Assembly: GCA_017694655.1 (NCBI GenBank) | Contig: JADIMQ010000088.1 | Span: forward strand, 1-55,285 | From: Candidatus Cryptobacteroides merdigallinarum | Lineage (GTDB): Bacteria; Bacteroidota; Bacteroidia; Bacteroidales; UBA932 | Length of the DNA stretch: 55,285 bases | Direction of reading: 5' to 3' | Shown: piece after piece, positions 17,715 through 27,837 of the stretch | How positions within the stretch are numbered: position 1 is the stretch's first letter | Layout of the letters: each line of letters begins with the position of its first letter | Translations under genes and position numbers: made by a program | Notes under the pieces: model-generated | What the model was told of the DNA's origin: nothing | Seen by the model: only the letters and a program-made list of their open reading frames with translations | Databases searched by the model: none

Positions 17715-18644
17715 ATGAAACCAACACTATTAGTTCTTGCTGCCGGCATGGGCAGCCGCTACGGAGGTCTCAAGCAGATGGACGGCCTCGGCCCTAACGG
17801 GGAAACCATCATCGACTATTCCATCTACGATGCCGTGAACGCAGGTTTCGGCAAGGTGGTGTACATTGTCCGCGAATATTTCCTTGAGGATTTCAGGAAA
17901 ATGGTGGCGGAAAGGTACAGGCACGTGACCTGCCCTGACGGACAGCCGATTGAGTTCGACTTCGTGATACAGGAGCTGAACAAGATACCTGAAGGGTTCA
18001 CCCTGAATCCGGACAGGGAGAAGCCGTGGGGTACGGCACATGCGGTGCTCATGGCCAAGGATGTGATAAAGGAACCGTTCGCCGTCATCAACGGGGATGA
18101 CTACTACGGCCGGGATTCCTTCAAGATCATAGCAGACTGGCTCATGGCGCACAGCGGGACAGAGGGGGAATACTGCCTTGTCGGGTTCAAGCTCGAGAAC
18201 ACCCTCTCCGAGTCTGGCGGAGTGTCCAGGGGAATCTGCACCGCCGATGCTGCCCACTATCTTACACACGTTGAGGAACACCACAACGTCGAGAAGGCGG
18301 AAGACGGGAAGGTCTATGCCGACAACAGCAAGGGCGAAAGGGTAGAAGTGGACGGAGAAGCCCTCTGCTCGATGAACATGTGGGGCTTCACACCGGACTA
18401 TTTCGAAAAGAGCTACGCAATCTTCGGGGACTTCCTGAAAGAGAACATCAACGAGCTCAAGAAGGAATTCTATATCCCTTCCGCAATAGACGCAATGATA
18501 AAGGGGAATTCAGCCAAGGTGGAACTTCTTTCCACACCGTCCCGCTGGTTCGGCGTAACGTTCAAGCAGGACAGGCCGGGAGTAGTCGCCAAGTTCCAGG
18601 AATTCGCCGACAAGGGCGTGTACCCTACCCCTCTGTACAAATAG
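17715..18644 (+). CDS. Sugar-phosphate nucleotidyltransferase family protein
   Basis: 'LLVLAAGMGSRYGGLKQMDGLGPNGETIIDYSIYDA'. Confidence 0.88.
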   Translation: MKPTLLVLAAGMGSRYGGLKQMDGLGPNGETIIDYSIYDAVNAGFGKVVYIVREYFLEDFRKMVAERYRHVTCPDGQPIEFDFVIQELNKIPEGFTLNPDREKPWGTAHAVLMAKDVIKEPFAVINGDDYYGRDSFKIIADWLMAHSGTEGEYCLVGFKLENTLSESGGVSRGICTADAAHYLTHVEEHHNVEKAEDGKVYADNSKGERVEVDGEALCSMNMWGFTPDYFEKSYAIFGDFLKENINELKKEFYIPSAIDAMIKGNSAKVELLSTPSRWFGVTFKQDRPGVVAKFQEFADKGVYPTPLYK

Positions 18645-18660
18645 GAAACACTGAATATAT

Positions 18661-19554
18661 ATGAGCATGCTGTCGCCCCGGAGAAAAATAAGAAGGTCTT
18701 TCGACCTGATGTCGGACTTCGAATACTACTTGCCTGACATCAAGGGTGTTTTCATCCTCCTGGCCTTCCTGTTCGCAGGTGCATTGCTGGGCAATGCGGT
18801 GACCTTCCTGTTCATGATGATACCCGGGACGGAAGGTCTCGGGGCGTACTCCATGCTCATATCCTATCCTGTAATGTTCATTCCGGCAATGATCTACGCA
18901 TCTGGCCGGAGCAGGTTCAACGAAGCGTTCGAAGCCGGGGAGGGAATACCCCTGGACCGGTCGGAGTTCGGGAGGCTCGGGTTCTGGCCTCTGGCCCTGA
19001 TGACAGTCATCGTCACCCTTTCAGCCAGTTTCCTCACCGACCCTCTCATGAAGATCCTGCCACCGACACCGGAATGGTTCGACAGGCTCACGGAGCAGAT
19101 GCTCGTCGGCACACCGCTCTGGGCCACTCTGCTCTCCGTGTCGGTATTCGCCCCCCTGTTCGAGGAATGGCTGTGCAGGGGCATAATCCTGCGGGGGCTG
19201 CTCACCCGCATGAAACCGGGGTGGGCAATGGTGATATCCTCGCTTTTCTTCGCACTTATACACATGAACCCGTGGCAGGCGCTCCCTGCTTTCCTTCTCG
19301 GGATGCTGTTCGCATACGTATATTACAAGACCGGCTCGCTGAAACTCACGATGCTCATGCACTGCACCAACAACACGTTCGCCGCCCTGATCGGGCAGGA
19401 CGAGACGCTGCGCGGGATGGAATCCTATACGGAGCTCTTCCCGGCATGGCAGTATGTCACGTTACTGGCGGCCAGCCTGTTCATCATCGCCTTATTCATC
19501 CGGATACTGAAGAGAAACGTCTCCGCAGCGCATAAGGAAATCCCCGGCGACTGA
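18661..19554 (+). CDS. CPBP family intramembrane glutamic endopeptidase
   Basis: Multi-TM; 'APLFEEWLCRGIILRGLL', 'SSLFFALIHMNPWQALPAFLLGMLFAYVYYKTGSL'. Confidence 0.92.
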   Translation: MSMLSPRRKIRRSFDLMSDFEYYLPDIKGVFILLAFLFAGALLGNAVTFLFMMIPGTEGLGAYSMLISYPVMFIPAMIYASGRSRFNEAFEAGEGIPLDRSEFGRLGFWPLALMTVIVTLSASFLTDPLMKILPPTPEWFDRLTEQMLVGTPLWATLLSVSVFAPLFEEWLCRGIILRGLLTRMKPGWAMVISSLFFALIHMNPWQALPAFLLGMLFAYVYYKTGSLKLTMLMHCTNNTFAALIGQDETLRGMESYTELFPAWQYVTLLAASLFIIALFIRILKRNVSAAHKEIPGD

Positions 19555-20262
19555 CAGGGACTCCGGCTTCCCCACGTCGATGAGCCCGAGCCCCGGCTGC
19601 ACGGCCCCGTAGACGGGATAGTCCGCAGCAGCCCGGAGATAGAAGTCGACAATGGAGAACCTTTCGCCGAAACCGAGCTTCCCGAACAGGCTGAAAACCT
19701 TGTGGGAAAGTATATGTATGCCGGCAAAGGCAAATTTCCTGCATGAATCCGGGTCCAGTCCGGAGTAGGGGCTGCGGACCTCGCCCGTGGAAGCATTCAT
19801 CCATCCCGCCAGCCGCATGTCGCCGTCGAAAAGCAGGTACCGGGAAGTCTTTCTCCGGCTCACCGCAAGGGTTGCGAGGGCATCCTCCCTGACAGAGGAC
19901 CTGAAAGCCGCCAGGTCAAGGTCCGAGATTATATCCACATTGTGGACAAGGAAGCTGCCGTCCCCGAGCAAAGGTTCGGCATACCTTATCCCTCCCCCGG
20001 TATCGCGCAGCATGTCCGTCTCGTCGGAAATGCTTATCCTCGCCCCCGGCCAGTCCCTGCCGGAGAGGAAATCCCTTATCTGCCCTGCAAAATGATGTAC
20101 ATTCACCACAATGTCGTCATATCCGCCGGAGAGAAGTTTCTCAATGGTTATCTGAAGCAGCGGTTTCCCGCATACCGGCACAAGTGCCTTGGGCATACTG
20201 TCCGTGAGCGGCCTCAGCCTCGTGCCGAGCCCCGCGGCGAAAATCATGGCTTTACCTGGCAT
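19492..20262 (-). CDS. NDP-sugar nucleotidyltransferase, MurU-like
   Basis: 'KAMIFAAGLGTRLRPLTDSMPKALVPVCGKPLL'; next to an AmgK-like kinase. Confidence 0.8.
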   Translation of the reverse strand: MPGKAMIFAAGLGTRLRPLTDSMPKALVPVCGKPLLQITIEKLLSGGYDDIVVNVHHFAGQIRDFLSGRDWPGARISISDETDMLRDTGGGIRYAEPLLGDGSFLVHNVDIISDLDLAAFRSSVREDALATLAVSRRKTSRYLLFDGDMRLAGWMNASTGEVRSPYSGLDPDSCRKFAFAGIHILSHKVFSLFGKLGFGERFSIVDFYLRAAADYPVYGAVQPGLGLIDVGKPESLSVAGDFLMRCGDVSLQYPDE

Positions 20263-21697
20263 GGATATCTTTCTTGCAGCCCTGCTCCCTGTGGACGAGG
20301 GCTATTTCTATACCGTATCTTGAACTCAGGTGGGAGGCGAGGGCCTCGGCACAGTAGACAGAGCGGTGCTGTCCGCCAGTGCAGCCGAAAGAGAACATGA
20401 GGTCGGTGAATCCCCTCCTGAGGTATTTCTCGACATGGGCGTCGGCGAGGGCGTAGACATTCCCGAGGAAAGGGGCTACCTCTCCCCTGCTCTCCAGGAA
20501 ATCCTTCACCTCCTTGTCCATGCCTGTCATGTCCTTGAACTCCTCGTATTTCCCTGGGTTATGCAGGGCGCGGCAGTCGAAGACATAGCCGCCTCCGTTC
20601 CCGGAGACATCCTCCGGAATACCCTTCCTATAGGAAAAGCTGAAGATACGCACCTTCAGCCGTGACTGCCCGGAGCCCCCGGTGTCCTGTACGCCACCAC
20701 TGAAACGCGGAAGGGAGGCAAGCCGGAGGGAGAGCCCCGCGAGATAAGGGCAGTACCTCTCCATGGCACCCGCGGATTCGGCGAGGTTCGCGACAGCATA
20801 GGGTATGCTCTCCAGGAAATGGCGCTTCTTCTCGAAGTATCCGCGGAACCCGTATGCACCGAGCACCTGAAGTGTCCTGAAGAACACAAAGATCCGCAGC
20901 CTTTCCCTGAAGTCCCCGGCATCAATGGCACGGTACTTTCCAAGGGCCGAGAGGTATTCCGACACAAGTTCCTCCTTCAGGCCTGCCGGGAAAGCAGACC
21001 TCGCCTGCCAGACGAATGACGCCACGTCATAGTACACTGGCCCCTTGCGGCCTCCCTGGAAATCAATAAAATATGGCTCACCGTCCTTAATCATCACATT
21101 ACGGGACTGGAAATCCCTGTACATGAATGAGTCCCCGCCGGACTCCAGGAGTATCCCGGCCAGGGCAGAGAAATCGTCCTCGAGCCTTTCCTCGTTGAAC
21201 TCCAGGCCGGATGTCTTCAGGAAACAGTATTTGAAATAGTTCAGGTCGAACATTATGGATCTGCGGTTGAAGGAGGTGCTGTGGAAGCACCGGGAGAAAT
21301 CCCAGCCTTCGGCCCCCTTTATCTGGATGTCCGGCAGTTTCGAGATGGTCTTCTTCAGCAGGGAGACCTCCTCCGCGGAATAGTTCCCGCCCAGGCGTCC
21401 CGCGGAAATCCTGTCGAAGAGGCTCTCCCGCCCCAGGTCCTCCTGCAGGTAGCACATCCCGTCGGGGCTCACCGCATATACTTCGGGAACATTTATTCCC
21501 TTGGACGCGAAATGGGAGGCAAGGGCGCAGAATGTCCTGTTCTCCTCGGCCACCGTGCCTTCCACACCTACACAGGAACAGGCCCCGGCCGTCAACCTGA
21601 AATATGTACGGTTGCTTCCGGAAGAAGAAAGAGTCTCAATCTTGTCCGGGATTTTCCCTGTATAATTCATGAACAGGGTCTCAAGCTCTTTTTTCAT
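20252..21697 (-). CDS. Phosphotransferase (APH/AmgK-like) fused to RapZ C-terminal-like domain
   Basis: N-terminal kinase with 'DSFMYRDFQSRNVMIKDGEPYFIDFQGGRKGPVYYDVASF'; C-terminal ~130 aa 'FSYRKGIPE...VFDCRALHNPGKYEEFKDMTGMDKEV...FSFGCTGGQHRSVYCAEALA'. Confidence 0.87.
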   Translation of the reverse strand: MKKELETLFMNYTGKIPDKIETLSSSGSNRTYFRLTAGACSCVGVEGTVAEENRTFCALASHFASKGINVPEVYAVSPDGMCYLQEDLGRESLFDRISAGRLGGNYSAEEVSLLKKTISKLPDIQIKGAEGWDFSRCFHSTSFNRRSIMFDLNYFKYCFLKTSGLEFNEERLEDDFSALAGILLESGGDSFMYRDFQSRNVMIKDGEPYFIDFQGGRKGPVYYDVASFVWQARSAFPAGLKEELVSEYLSALGKYRAIDAGDFRERLRIFVFFRTLQVLGAYGFRGYFEKKRHFLESIPYAVANLAESAGAMERYCPYLAGLSLRLASLPRFSGGVQDTGGSGQSRLKVRIFSFSYRKGIPEDVSGNGGGYVFDCRALHNPGKYEEFKDMTGMDKEVKDFLESRGEVAPFLGNVYALADAHVEKYLRRGFTDLMFSFGCTGGQHRSVYCAEALASHLSSRYGIEIALVHREQGCKKDIHAR

Positions 21698-21758
21698 TAA
21701 TATTTCGGATATTTTTCAAAAATAGTTGATAAAATCAACAATCACAAAAAAGAAAGAC

Positions 21759-21766
21759 TACATTTG
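21759..21766 (+). promoter_or_regulatory. -7 box TACATTTG for pncB
   Basis: TAnnTTTG match 18 nt before ATG. Confidence 0.55.
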
Positions 21767-21783
21767 CAGCAAATATCCCGATT

Positions 21784-23268
21784 ATGACCAACAATGCATA
21801 TTGTTCCGACAAGTACCAGTACACAATGGGAAAGTCTTTCTATGACAACGGTTTCGCGGACAAGACCGCCATATTCAACCTGTTCTACCGGAAAGCTCCT
21901 GAAAACAACAACTGGGCAGTGGTGAGCGGGGTCGAGGAAGTCCTCGAGATGGTGGGCGGCCTGGGGAACATGCCGGAAGACTTCTTCGCCAGGTTCCTGC
22001 CGGGGGATGAATATGCCGGATTCAGGAAATACCTCGCGGGGATGAGGTTTACCGGGAACATATATGCGATGCGGGAAGGAGAGATCGCCTTCCCGAACCA
22101 GCCGGTGATAATAGTGGAAGGCCCGATGATAGAGGCCCAGGTCCTGGAGACACCGATGCTCTGCATAATGAACCACCAGATGGCGGTAGCCACCAAGGCC
22201 TCAAGGGTATGCAGGGCCACCAACAAGCCGGTGAGCGAATTCGGCTCGAGGCGGGCGCACGGGCCCTGGGCAGCCGTCTACGGGGCCAAGGCAGCCATAA
22301 TCGCAGGATGCGCCAACACCTCCAACATCCTCACCGGGGCCATGTTCGGATGCGGGTCCACAGGGACAATGGCGCACAGCTACGTTACCTCGTTCGGATG
22401 TTCCGTTGCAGGAGAGTACAAGGCCTTCGACAGCTACATAAAAAGTCACCTGGGTGAACCCCTGATACTCCTTGTGGACACCTACGACACCCTGAGGTGC
22501 GGTGTCCTGAACGCCATAAGGGCCTACAGGGACAACGGGATAGACGACAGCTACCCGCAGATGTACGGGATAAGGCTGGACAGCGGGGACCTTGCCTACC
22601 TTTCCACGGAGTGCCGCCGCATACTGGACGAGCACGGGCTGGAGGAGTGCAGGATATTCGCGACAAACTCCCTCGACGAATACATTATTTCCGACCTCGA
22701 GAGGCAGGGGGCCTGCATAGACTCATACGGGGTGGGCGACGCCATCGCCACGAGCAAGGCCAGCCCATGCTTCGGGAACGTCTACAAGCTGGTGCAGGTG
22801 GACGGGGAGGCCGTGCTGAAAAGGTCGGAGGACAAGGCGAAGCTCATAAACCCGGGTTTCCAGATAACTTACAGGATAACCAAGGTGGACGAGGAGTCCG
22901 GGGAGATATTCAAGGCCGATGTCACCTGCCTGAGAGGGGACGCGCTCTCGAGGAAAATCACCGCCGGGGAGACCTTCACCATCTACGACGAATACGACAG
23001 GTACAAGTCCAAGACTTTCATGAGCGGTACCTACACGGCGTCCGCCCTGCAGCACAAGGTCATGGAGAACGGCAGGAGATGCTGCGACAGGCATACCCTC
23101 GACGAGAAGAAGGCATACTACAAGAAGACCCTGGCGCATTTCAGCCCTAGTGAAAGGAGACTCATCAACCCTCATTACTACAAGGTGGACATATCCGACT
23201 CCCTGTACGACCTGAAAATGAGCATTATAAACAGATTATCGAAAGAAATAGATGAATTCCGCTTCTGA
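21784..23268 (+). CDS. pncB: Nicotinate phosphoribosyltransferase
   Basis: 494 aa; 'YQYTMGKSFYDNGF', 'EFGSRRAHGPWAAVYGAKAAIIAG', 'GIRLDSGDLAYLS'. Confidence 0.93.
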   Translation: MTNNAYCSDKYQYTMGKSFYDNGFADKTAIFNLFYRKAPENNNWAVVSGVEEVLEMVGGLGNMPEDFFARFLPGDEYAGFRKYLAGMRFTGNIYAMREGEIAFPNQPVIIVEGPMIEAQVLETPMLCIMNHQMAVATKASRVCRATNKPVSEFGSRRAHGPWAAVYGAKAAIIAGCANTSNILTGAMFGCGSTGTMAHSYVTSFGCSVAGEYKAFDSYIKSHLGEPLILLVDTYDTLRCGVLNAIRAYRDNGIDDSYPQMYGIRLDSGDLAYLSTECRRILDEHGLEECRIFATNSLDEYIISDLERQGACIDSYGVGDAIATSKASPCFGNVYKLVQVDGEAVLKRSEDKAKLINPGFQITYRITKVDEESGEIFKADVTCLRGDALSRKITAGETFTIYDEYDRYKSKTFMSGTYTASALQHKVMENGRRCCDRHTLDEKKAYYKKTLAHFSPSERRLINPHYYKVDISDSLYDLKMSIINRLSKEIDEFRF

Positions 23269-23869
23269 ATCCCCCGAGACAAGGGAATGTTCGGCCCTCG
23301 TGGTCGTGGACATGCTTAACGACTTCATTGACGGCTCCATGGCCTGCACCGGAGCAAAAGAGGCGGTCAGGCATGCCGCCGCCTTCATAGACAGCCTCAC
23401 CTCCTCCGAGGAAGCCGACGAGAACGGCATCTTCGGGCAGTATCCCATACTTTTCGTCTGCGACCACCACCCTTCCGGGCACTGCTCCTTCCTCCAGAAC
23501 GGAGGGCAGTGGCCGGCACACTGCGTGGAAGGGACAAGGGGAAGCGCCATACACGACATCCTGACCCCGTACATTTCGGAAGAACTCGTGTTCTACAAGG
23601 GCTGCGACTGCGGTAAGGAGCAGTATTCCGGGTTCGAGGGCCTGAACAGGGCCGGGCAGAGCGTCGGGGAAATCCTGGACATACTGGACATCGGCACGGT
23701 GTACCTGTGCGGGATAGCCACGGAGTTCTGCGTGAAAGCCACAGCCATGGATCTTGCGGCTGCAGGCAAAGAAGTGAGGCTGCGTGTGGATTCCCTCGCC
23801 TACGTCAGCGAGGAAGGGCACAGGAAAGCCCTCGGGGAAATGCAGGCAGCCGGGATCCTGCTCTGCTGA
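23252..23869 (+). CDS. pncA: Isochorismatase-fold nicotinamidase
   Basis: 205 aa; 'ALVVVDMLNDFIDGSM', 'VYLCGIATEFCVKATAMDLA'; overlaps pncB by 17 nt. Confidence 0.85.
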   Translation: MNSASESPETRECSALVVVDMLNDFIDGSMACTGAKEAVRHAAAFIDSLTSSEEADENGIFGQYPILFVCDHHPSGHCSFLQNGGQWPAHCVEGTRGSAIHDILTPYISEELVFYKGCDCGKEQYSGFEGLNRAGQSVGEILDILDIGTVYLCGIATEFCVKATAMDLAAAGKEVRLRVDSLAYVSEEGHRKALGEMQAAGILLC

Positions 23870-23957
23870 CTCCATTCTGCGACACCGGGACGGTCATGCA
23901 AAAGGCTGAGAGCCAAAGGTCTGATTTCACAAATTTTGTTATTTTAAAAAATATGAC

Positions 23958-23965
23958 TACCTTTG
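23958..23965 (+). promoter_or_regulatory. -7 box TACCTTTG for putative porin gene
   Basis: TAnnTTTG, TTTG ~19 nt upstream. Confidence 0.55.
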
Positions 23966-23975
23966 CCGGCTCGAT

Positions 23976-26726
23976 ATGAAGAACCTGGTATCAAAAATAT
24001 GGTTCCCGATAGTGCTCACCGGCCTTGCGGCCGTACAGTCTTTCGGAATAGATGCAGGGCGGTACGGATACATGATGCACCGGCAGGACAGGGCTGCACT
24101 TGCAGAGGAAGCCGACAGTATCCATACGGCTGACAGCGCGGTACCGGCGGCATCCGGCCCGGCGGCCGGTGCAGATACTCTGCAGATCCAGGATTCCACG
24201 GACATCGGGGACACGGGACGGGTCCAGGCCGCTGACTCCCTGCAGGCACCGGACAGCACCGGGTCGCGGGATTCCATTCCGGCAGAAACCGTCCAGCCAA
24301 GGGACACCATCGTGGTCCCGGATTCCTTGAAGTATACCGACAGCCTTAAGTTCAAATACTACATAGCACTGAAAGACAGCCTCACAAGGGCCGAGGTCAG
24401 GGATTCCCTGAGGGCCGCCGGGGACAGCCTCGAACTCCACAGGCTCGACTCCCTCGTCTACAAGGACTCCACCGAGACAGTGGCCCGGGATTCAATAGCA
24501 AGGTTCAACGCCCTCTCGAAGCGGGACAAGAAAAAGTACCTTGCCGAGCTCGAGACCGCAAGGAAACTTGTAGAGCTGGACAGCATCATGCATGTCAAGG
24601 ACAGCATAAGGGCAGTGAAGGACAGTATAATAGAGAACACCCCGCGTATCCTCAGCACATACGTCCTGCCGGACTCCATGCAGTACAAGAGGATAGTGAT
24701 GTGGAACCATGACAGATATTTCAACAATATCGAGCTCAAGGAGATAGACACCACCTACAACTACTGGTACACCGAATACCCGTTCCTCCGGAACGACGTG
24801 AACGCCACATACCTCGGCGTGATAGGCTCCCCTACTGAAAGCTACAACTTCTTCCAGAGGGAGGAGGCGGAAAATGCAGTGTTCTACACCCCGTACATGA
24901 TGTACAACTACAGCCCGGAGACACTTCCGATGTACAACACCAAGACCCCGTACACCGAACTCGCCTACTGGGGCACCCTGTTCGCCAATACCGAGAAGGA
25001 GGAGAGCAATGTAAGGGTGATGACGACCCAGAACATAATCCCGGAGCTGAACATCACTCTCGAATACGACAGGTTCGGCGGGAACGGGCTCCTGCAGAAC
25101 GAGGACACGGACAACAGGACCTTCGTGGCCGCCACGAACTACCTCGGGAAGAGATACTTCATGAATGCCGGCTACATATACAACCGTATACGCAAAAGCG
25201 AGAACGGCGGTGTCGTTGACAACTTCTGGATAAGGGACACGACAGTGGACTCGAGGGAGATAGCCGTCCGGCTCTCGGATGCAAGCAACACGATAAAGAA
25301 GAACACCATCTTCCTCGACCAGTCCTACAGGATACCTTTCACATTCCTGTCAAAGGGCGCGAGGGAAGAGAAGAAGGCCAGGAAAGCGGAAAAGGCATAC
25401 CGGGACAGCATAATGGCCAGCGGGGACAGCGCCGCCATCCGGCAGTACCTCCTCGAGGAGGCTGAAAAGGAGCAGGTGCAGGAAACAAGCGCGGACACCA
25501 TAGACAACAACATCACCACGGCATTCATCGGGCATGCGTCGGAGTACACCGTGTACTCCAAAGTGTACACCGACAACATTTCCGCGGACGACACAGAGGG
25601 CAGGGACTTCTACAACAACAACTTCTACATCAACCCTACCACCAGCAGCGACTCCATGCGAGTGATGAAGTTCGACAACAGGATATTCCTCCGGCTGCAG
25701 CCATGGTCAAGCGAAGGGATTGTCTCCAAGCTCGATGTAGGGATAGGCGACAAGCTCCTGAACTACCATGAGTTCAACAGGCTGAGCTACCTGCAGCAGC
25801 CCAAGCCGGTGGTCCGTAACTCCATGTACCTGTACGCCGGGGCCCAGGGGCAGCTGAAGAAATACATACACTGGGATGCCACCGGAAGATACACCTTCCT
25901 CGGGAGCGAGCTGAACGACTTCGCCATAAAAGCCAACCTGTCACTGAACTTCTACCCGTTCAGGCGTGCCAGGAACAGTCCGCTGAACCTTAACCTTCAC
26001 TTCGAGACAAGCCTGAAGGAACCAGACTATTACCAGCAGCATCTGCATACCAACCATTACTGGTGGGACAACAGTTTCGGGAAAATATCCACCACGAAAG
26101 CCGAGGCTTCCCTGGACATTCCGGTATGGAATTTGAGGGCTTTCTTCGGGTATGCGTTGCTCAGCAACAACATATATTACGATAACCACGGATCAATACA
26201 GCAAAACGAAGTACCGATGAGCGTCATGACAGCATCTGTCATGAAAAATTTCAGGCTCTGGAATTTCCATTTTGACCATCAGGCGCTTTTCCAGCTCTCC
26301 TCGAACGAGAGCGTGCTGCGTCTGCCCCTGCTCGCACTGAACTTCAGGTATTATTTCCAGTTCAATGTGGTCAAGGACGTGATGCAGATGCAGGTCGGGG
26401 CCAACGCCACCTACAACACCAGGTGGTATGCCCCTGCCTACAACCCGGTACTGGGAGTGTTCCGCAACCAGGACGAGGAACTGTACGGCAACTGCCCGTA
26501 CATCGACGTCTTCGTGAACATCCAGTGGAAGAGGGCCTGCATTTTCATAAAGGCTGTGAACCTTGGGATGGGCTGGCCGAACAAATCTGCCGACTATTTC
26601 AGTGCACACCATTACATAAGGCCCCAGCAGGCCTTCAAAGTGGGAATTTTCTGGCCATTTTATGTACAACCTAAAAGGGTCTCCAATTTCGGGGACCAGA
26701 ATGAGCTGAGAAGCTCGCAAGAATAG
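23976..26726 (+). CDS. Putative porin (Porin_10/PF14121-like) with DS-rich N-terminal region
   Basis: 916 aa; C-terminal beta-strand-rich 'YFQFNVVKDVMQMQVGANATYNTRWYAPAYNPVLGVFRNQDEE...GNCPYIDVFVNIQWKRACIFIKAVNLG'. Confidence 0.8.
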   Translation: MKNLVSKIWFPIVLTGLAAVQSFGIDAGRYGYMMHRQDRAALAEEADSIHTADSAVPAASGPAAGADTLQIQDSTDIGDTGRVQAADSLQAPDSTGSRDSIPAETVQPRDTIVVPDSLKYTDSLKFKYYIALKDSLTRAEVRDSLRAAGDSLELHRLDSLVYKDSTETVARDSIARFNALSKRDKKKYLAELETARKLVELDSIMHVKDSIRAVKDSIIENTPRILSTYVLPDSMQYKRIVMWNHDRYFNNIELKEIDTTYNYWYTEYPFLRNDVNATYLGVIGSPTESYNFFQREEAENAVFYTPYMMYNYSPETLPMYNTKTPYTELAYWGTLFANTEKEESNVRVMTTQNIIPELNITLEYDRFGGNGLLQNEDTDNRTFVAATNYLGKRYFMNAGYIYNRIRKSENGGVVDNFWIRDTTVDSREIAVRLSDASNTIKKNTIFLDQSYRIPFTFLSKGAREEKKARKAEKAYRDSIMASGDSAAIRQYLLEEAEKEQVQETSADTIDNNITTAFIGHASEYTVYSKVYTDNISADDTEGRDFYNNNFYINPTTSSDSMRVMKFDNRIFLRLQPWSSEGIVSKLDVGIGDKLLNYHEFNRLSYLQQPKPVVRNSMYLYAGAQGQLKKYIHWDATGRYTFLGSELNDFAIKANLSLNFYPFRRARNSPLNLNLHFETSLKEPDYYQQHLHTNHYWWDNSFGKISTTKAEASLDIPVWNLRAFFGYALLSNNIYYDNHGSIQQNEVPMSVMTASVMKNFRLWNFHFDHQALFQLSSNESVLRLPLLALNFRYYFQFNVVKDVMQMQVGANATYNTRWYAPAYNPVLGVFRNQDEELYGNCPYIDVFVNIQWKRACIFIKAVNLGMGWPNKSADYFSAHHYIRPQQAFKVGIFWPFYVQPKRVSNFGDQNELRSSQE

Positions 26727-26736
26727 GAGGTAAATT

Positions 26737-27807
26737 ATGAGATTTACAGGTAAAATGCGCTCAATCATGAGGTATTGTGCCGTTTCCGCACTGATCTTCG
26801 GGTCAGTTTCAATCGGGGAACGGTCCGAGGCAGTGGGAGGTATCAGCCCTTACGGGACATTCGGGGGAGATACCTTGAAGTGTGTCATAAACACCGGGGA
26901 CGAGAACTATGGAAGAAACGGATTCAGGACAGGGTTCAACTATGAGCTGCTACGTGAATTCGGCAGACATGTCGGCGCCAAGGTGGAGATAACACTTGCC
27001 GAGAACCACTGCGACTACGTCGACTCCCTTCAGTCAGGGGTCGTCGACATCATGGTCCTTCCGGACACATGCGGACACTTCGGTCTGGAACTCATACTTT
27101 CGAGAAAGGTTGACCGCGCCGTCTGGGCCGTCAACAGCGAGGATATCTCGAAGATAAAGGAAGTGAACACGTGGATAGCCACCTTCACCGAATCAGACGA
27201 GTACAAGGAAATCTGGATGAAGTACAACAGGTCCATAAATCCTCTCACCAGGTTCGACAGGAACATGATTTCATCCAAGATAAGCCCTTACGACAAGCTG
27301 ATTAAGGAATATGCCGGGAAACTGGGCTGGGACTGGAGGATGCTGGCGGCCGTCATCTACCAGGAATCGAAGTTCTCGATAAACACCGTCTCCCACAGGG
27401 GGGCGACAGGGCTGATGCAGGTAATGCCGTCTACTGCCGAATATTACGGCATCTCCGACCTTCTTGACCCGGAGGAGAACATAAAGGCCGGCACCATGCA
27501 CCTGGCCCGTCTGCAGAAGATGTACAGCGACGAGGGCATGACAGATATGGAAAGGTTCAAGTTCGTGCTGGCGTCCTACAACGCAGGCGAAGGGAGGATT
27601 GCAGACTGCCGGAACCTCGCGGCCGCAAGGAACCTCGACAACACCAGATGGGACGACATACTGAAAGTCATCCCGTCCATGAGGGAGGAGTCCACCCTGC
27701 AGGAGATATCCCTGAAATTCGGCAAGTTCAACGGCACGGAGACGATGAACTACGTGGAGAATATCCTGAACATCTATTCCGCATTCTGCGAAATATGCCC
27801 GGCATAG
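26737..27807 (+). CDS. MltF-like membrane-bound lytic transglycosylase
   Basis: SLT domain 'WRMLAAVIYQESKFSINTVSHRGATGLMQVMPSTAEYYG', 'LASYNAGEGRIADC'; N-terminal short SBP_bac_3-like segment. Confidence 0.88.
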   Translation: MRFTGKMRSIMRYCAVSALIFGSVSIGERSEAVGGISPYGTFGGDTLKCVINTGDENYGRNGFRTGFNYELLREFGRHVGAKVEITLAENHCDYVDSLQSGVVDIMVLPDTCGHFGLELILSRKVDRAVWAVNSEDISKIKEVNTWIATFTESDEYKEIWMKYNRSINPLTRFDRNMISSKISPYDKLIKEYAGKLGWDWRMLAAVIYQESKFSINTVSHRGATGLMQVMPSTAEYYGISDLLDPEENIKAGTMHLARLQKMYSDEGMTDMERFKFVLASYNAGEGRIADCRNLAAARNLDNTRWDDILKVIPSMREESTLQEISLKFGKFNGTETMNYVENILNIYSAFCEICPA

Positions 27808-27837
27808 CCCGGCAGCGGAGATACGGACGGTCCGGGT

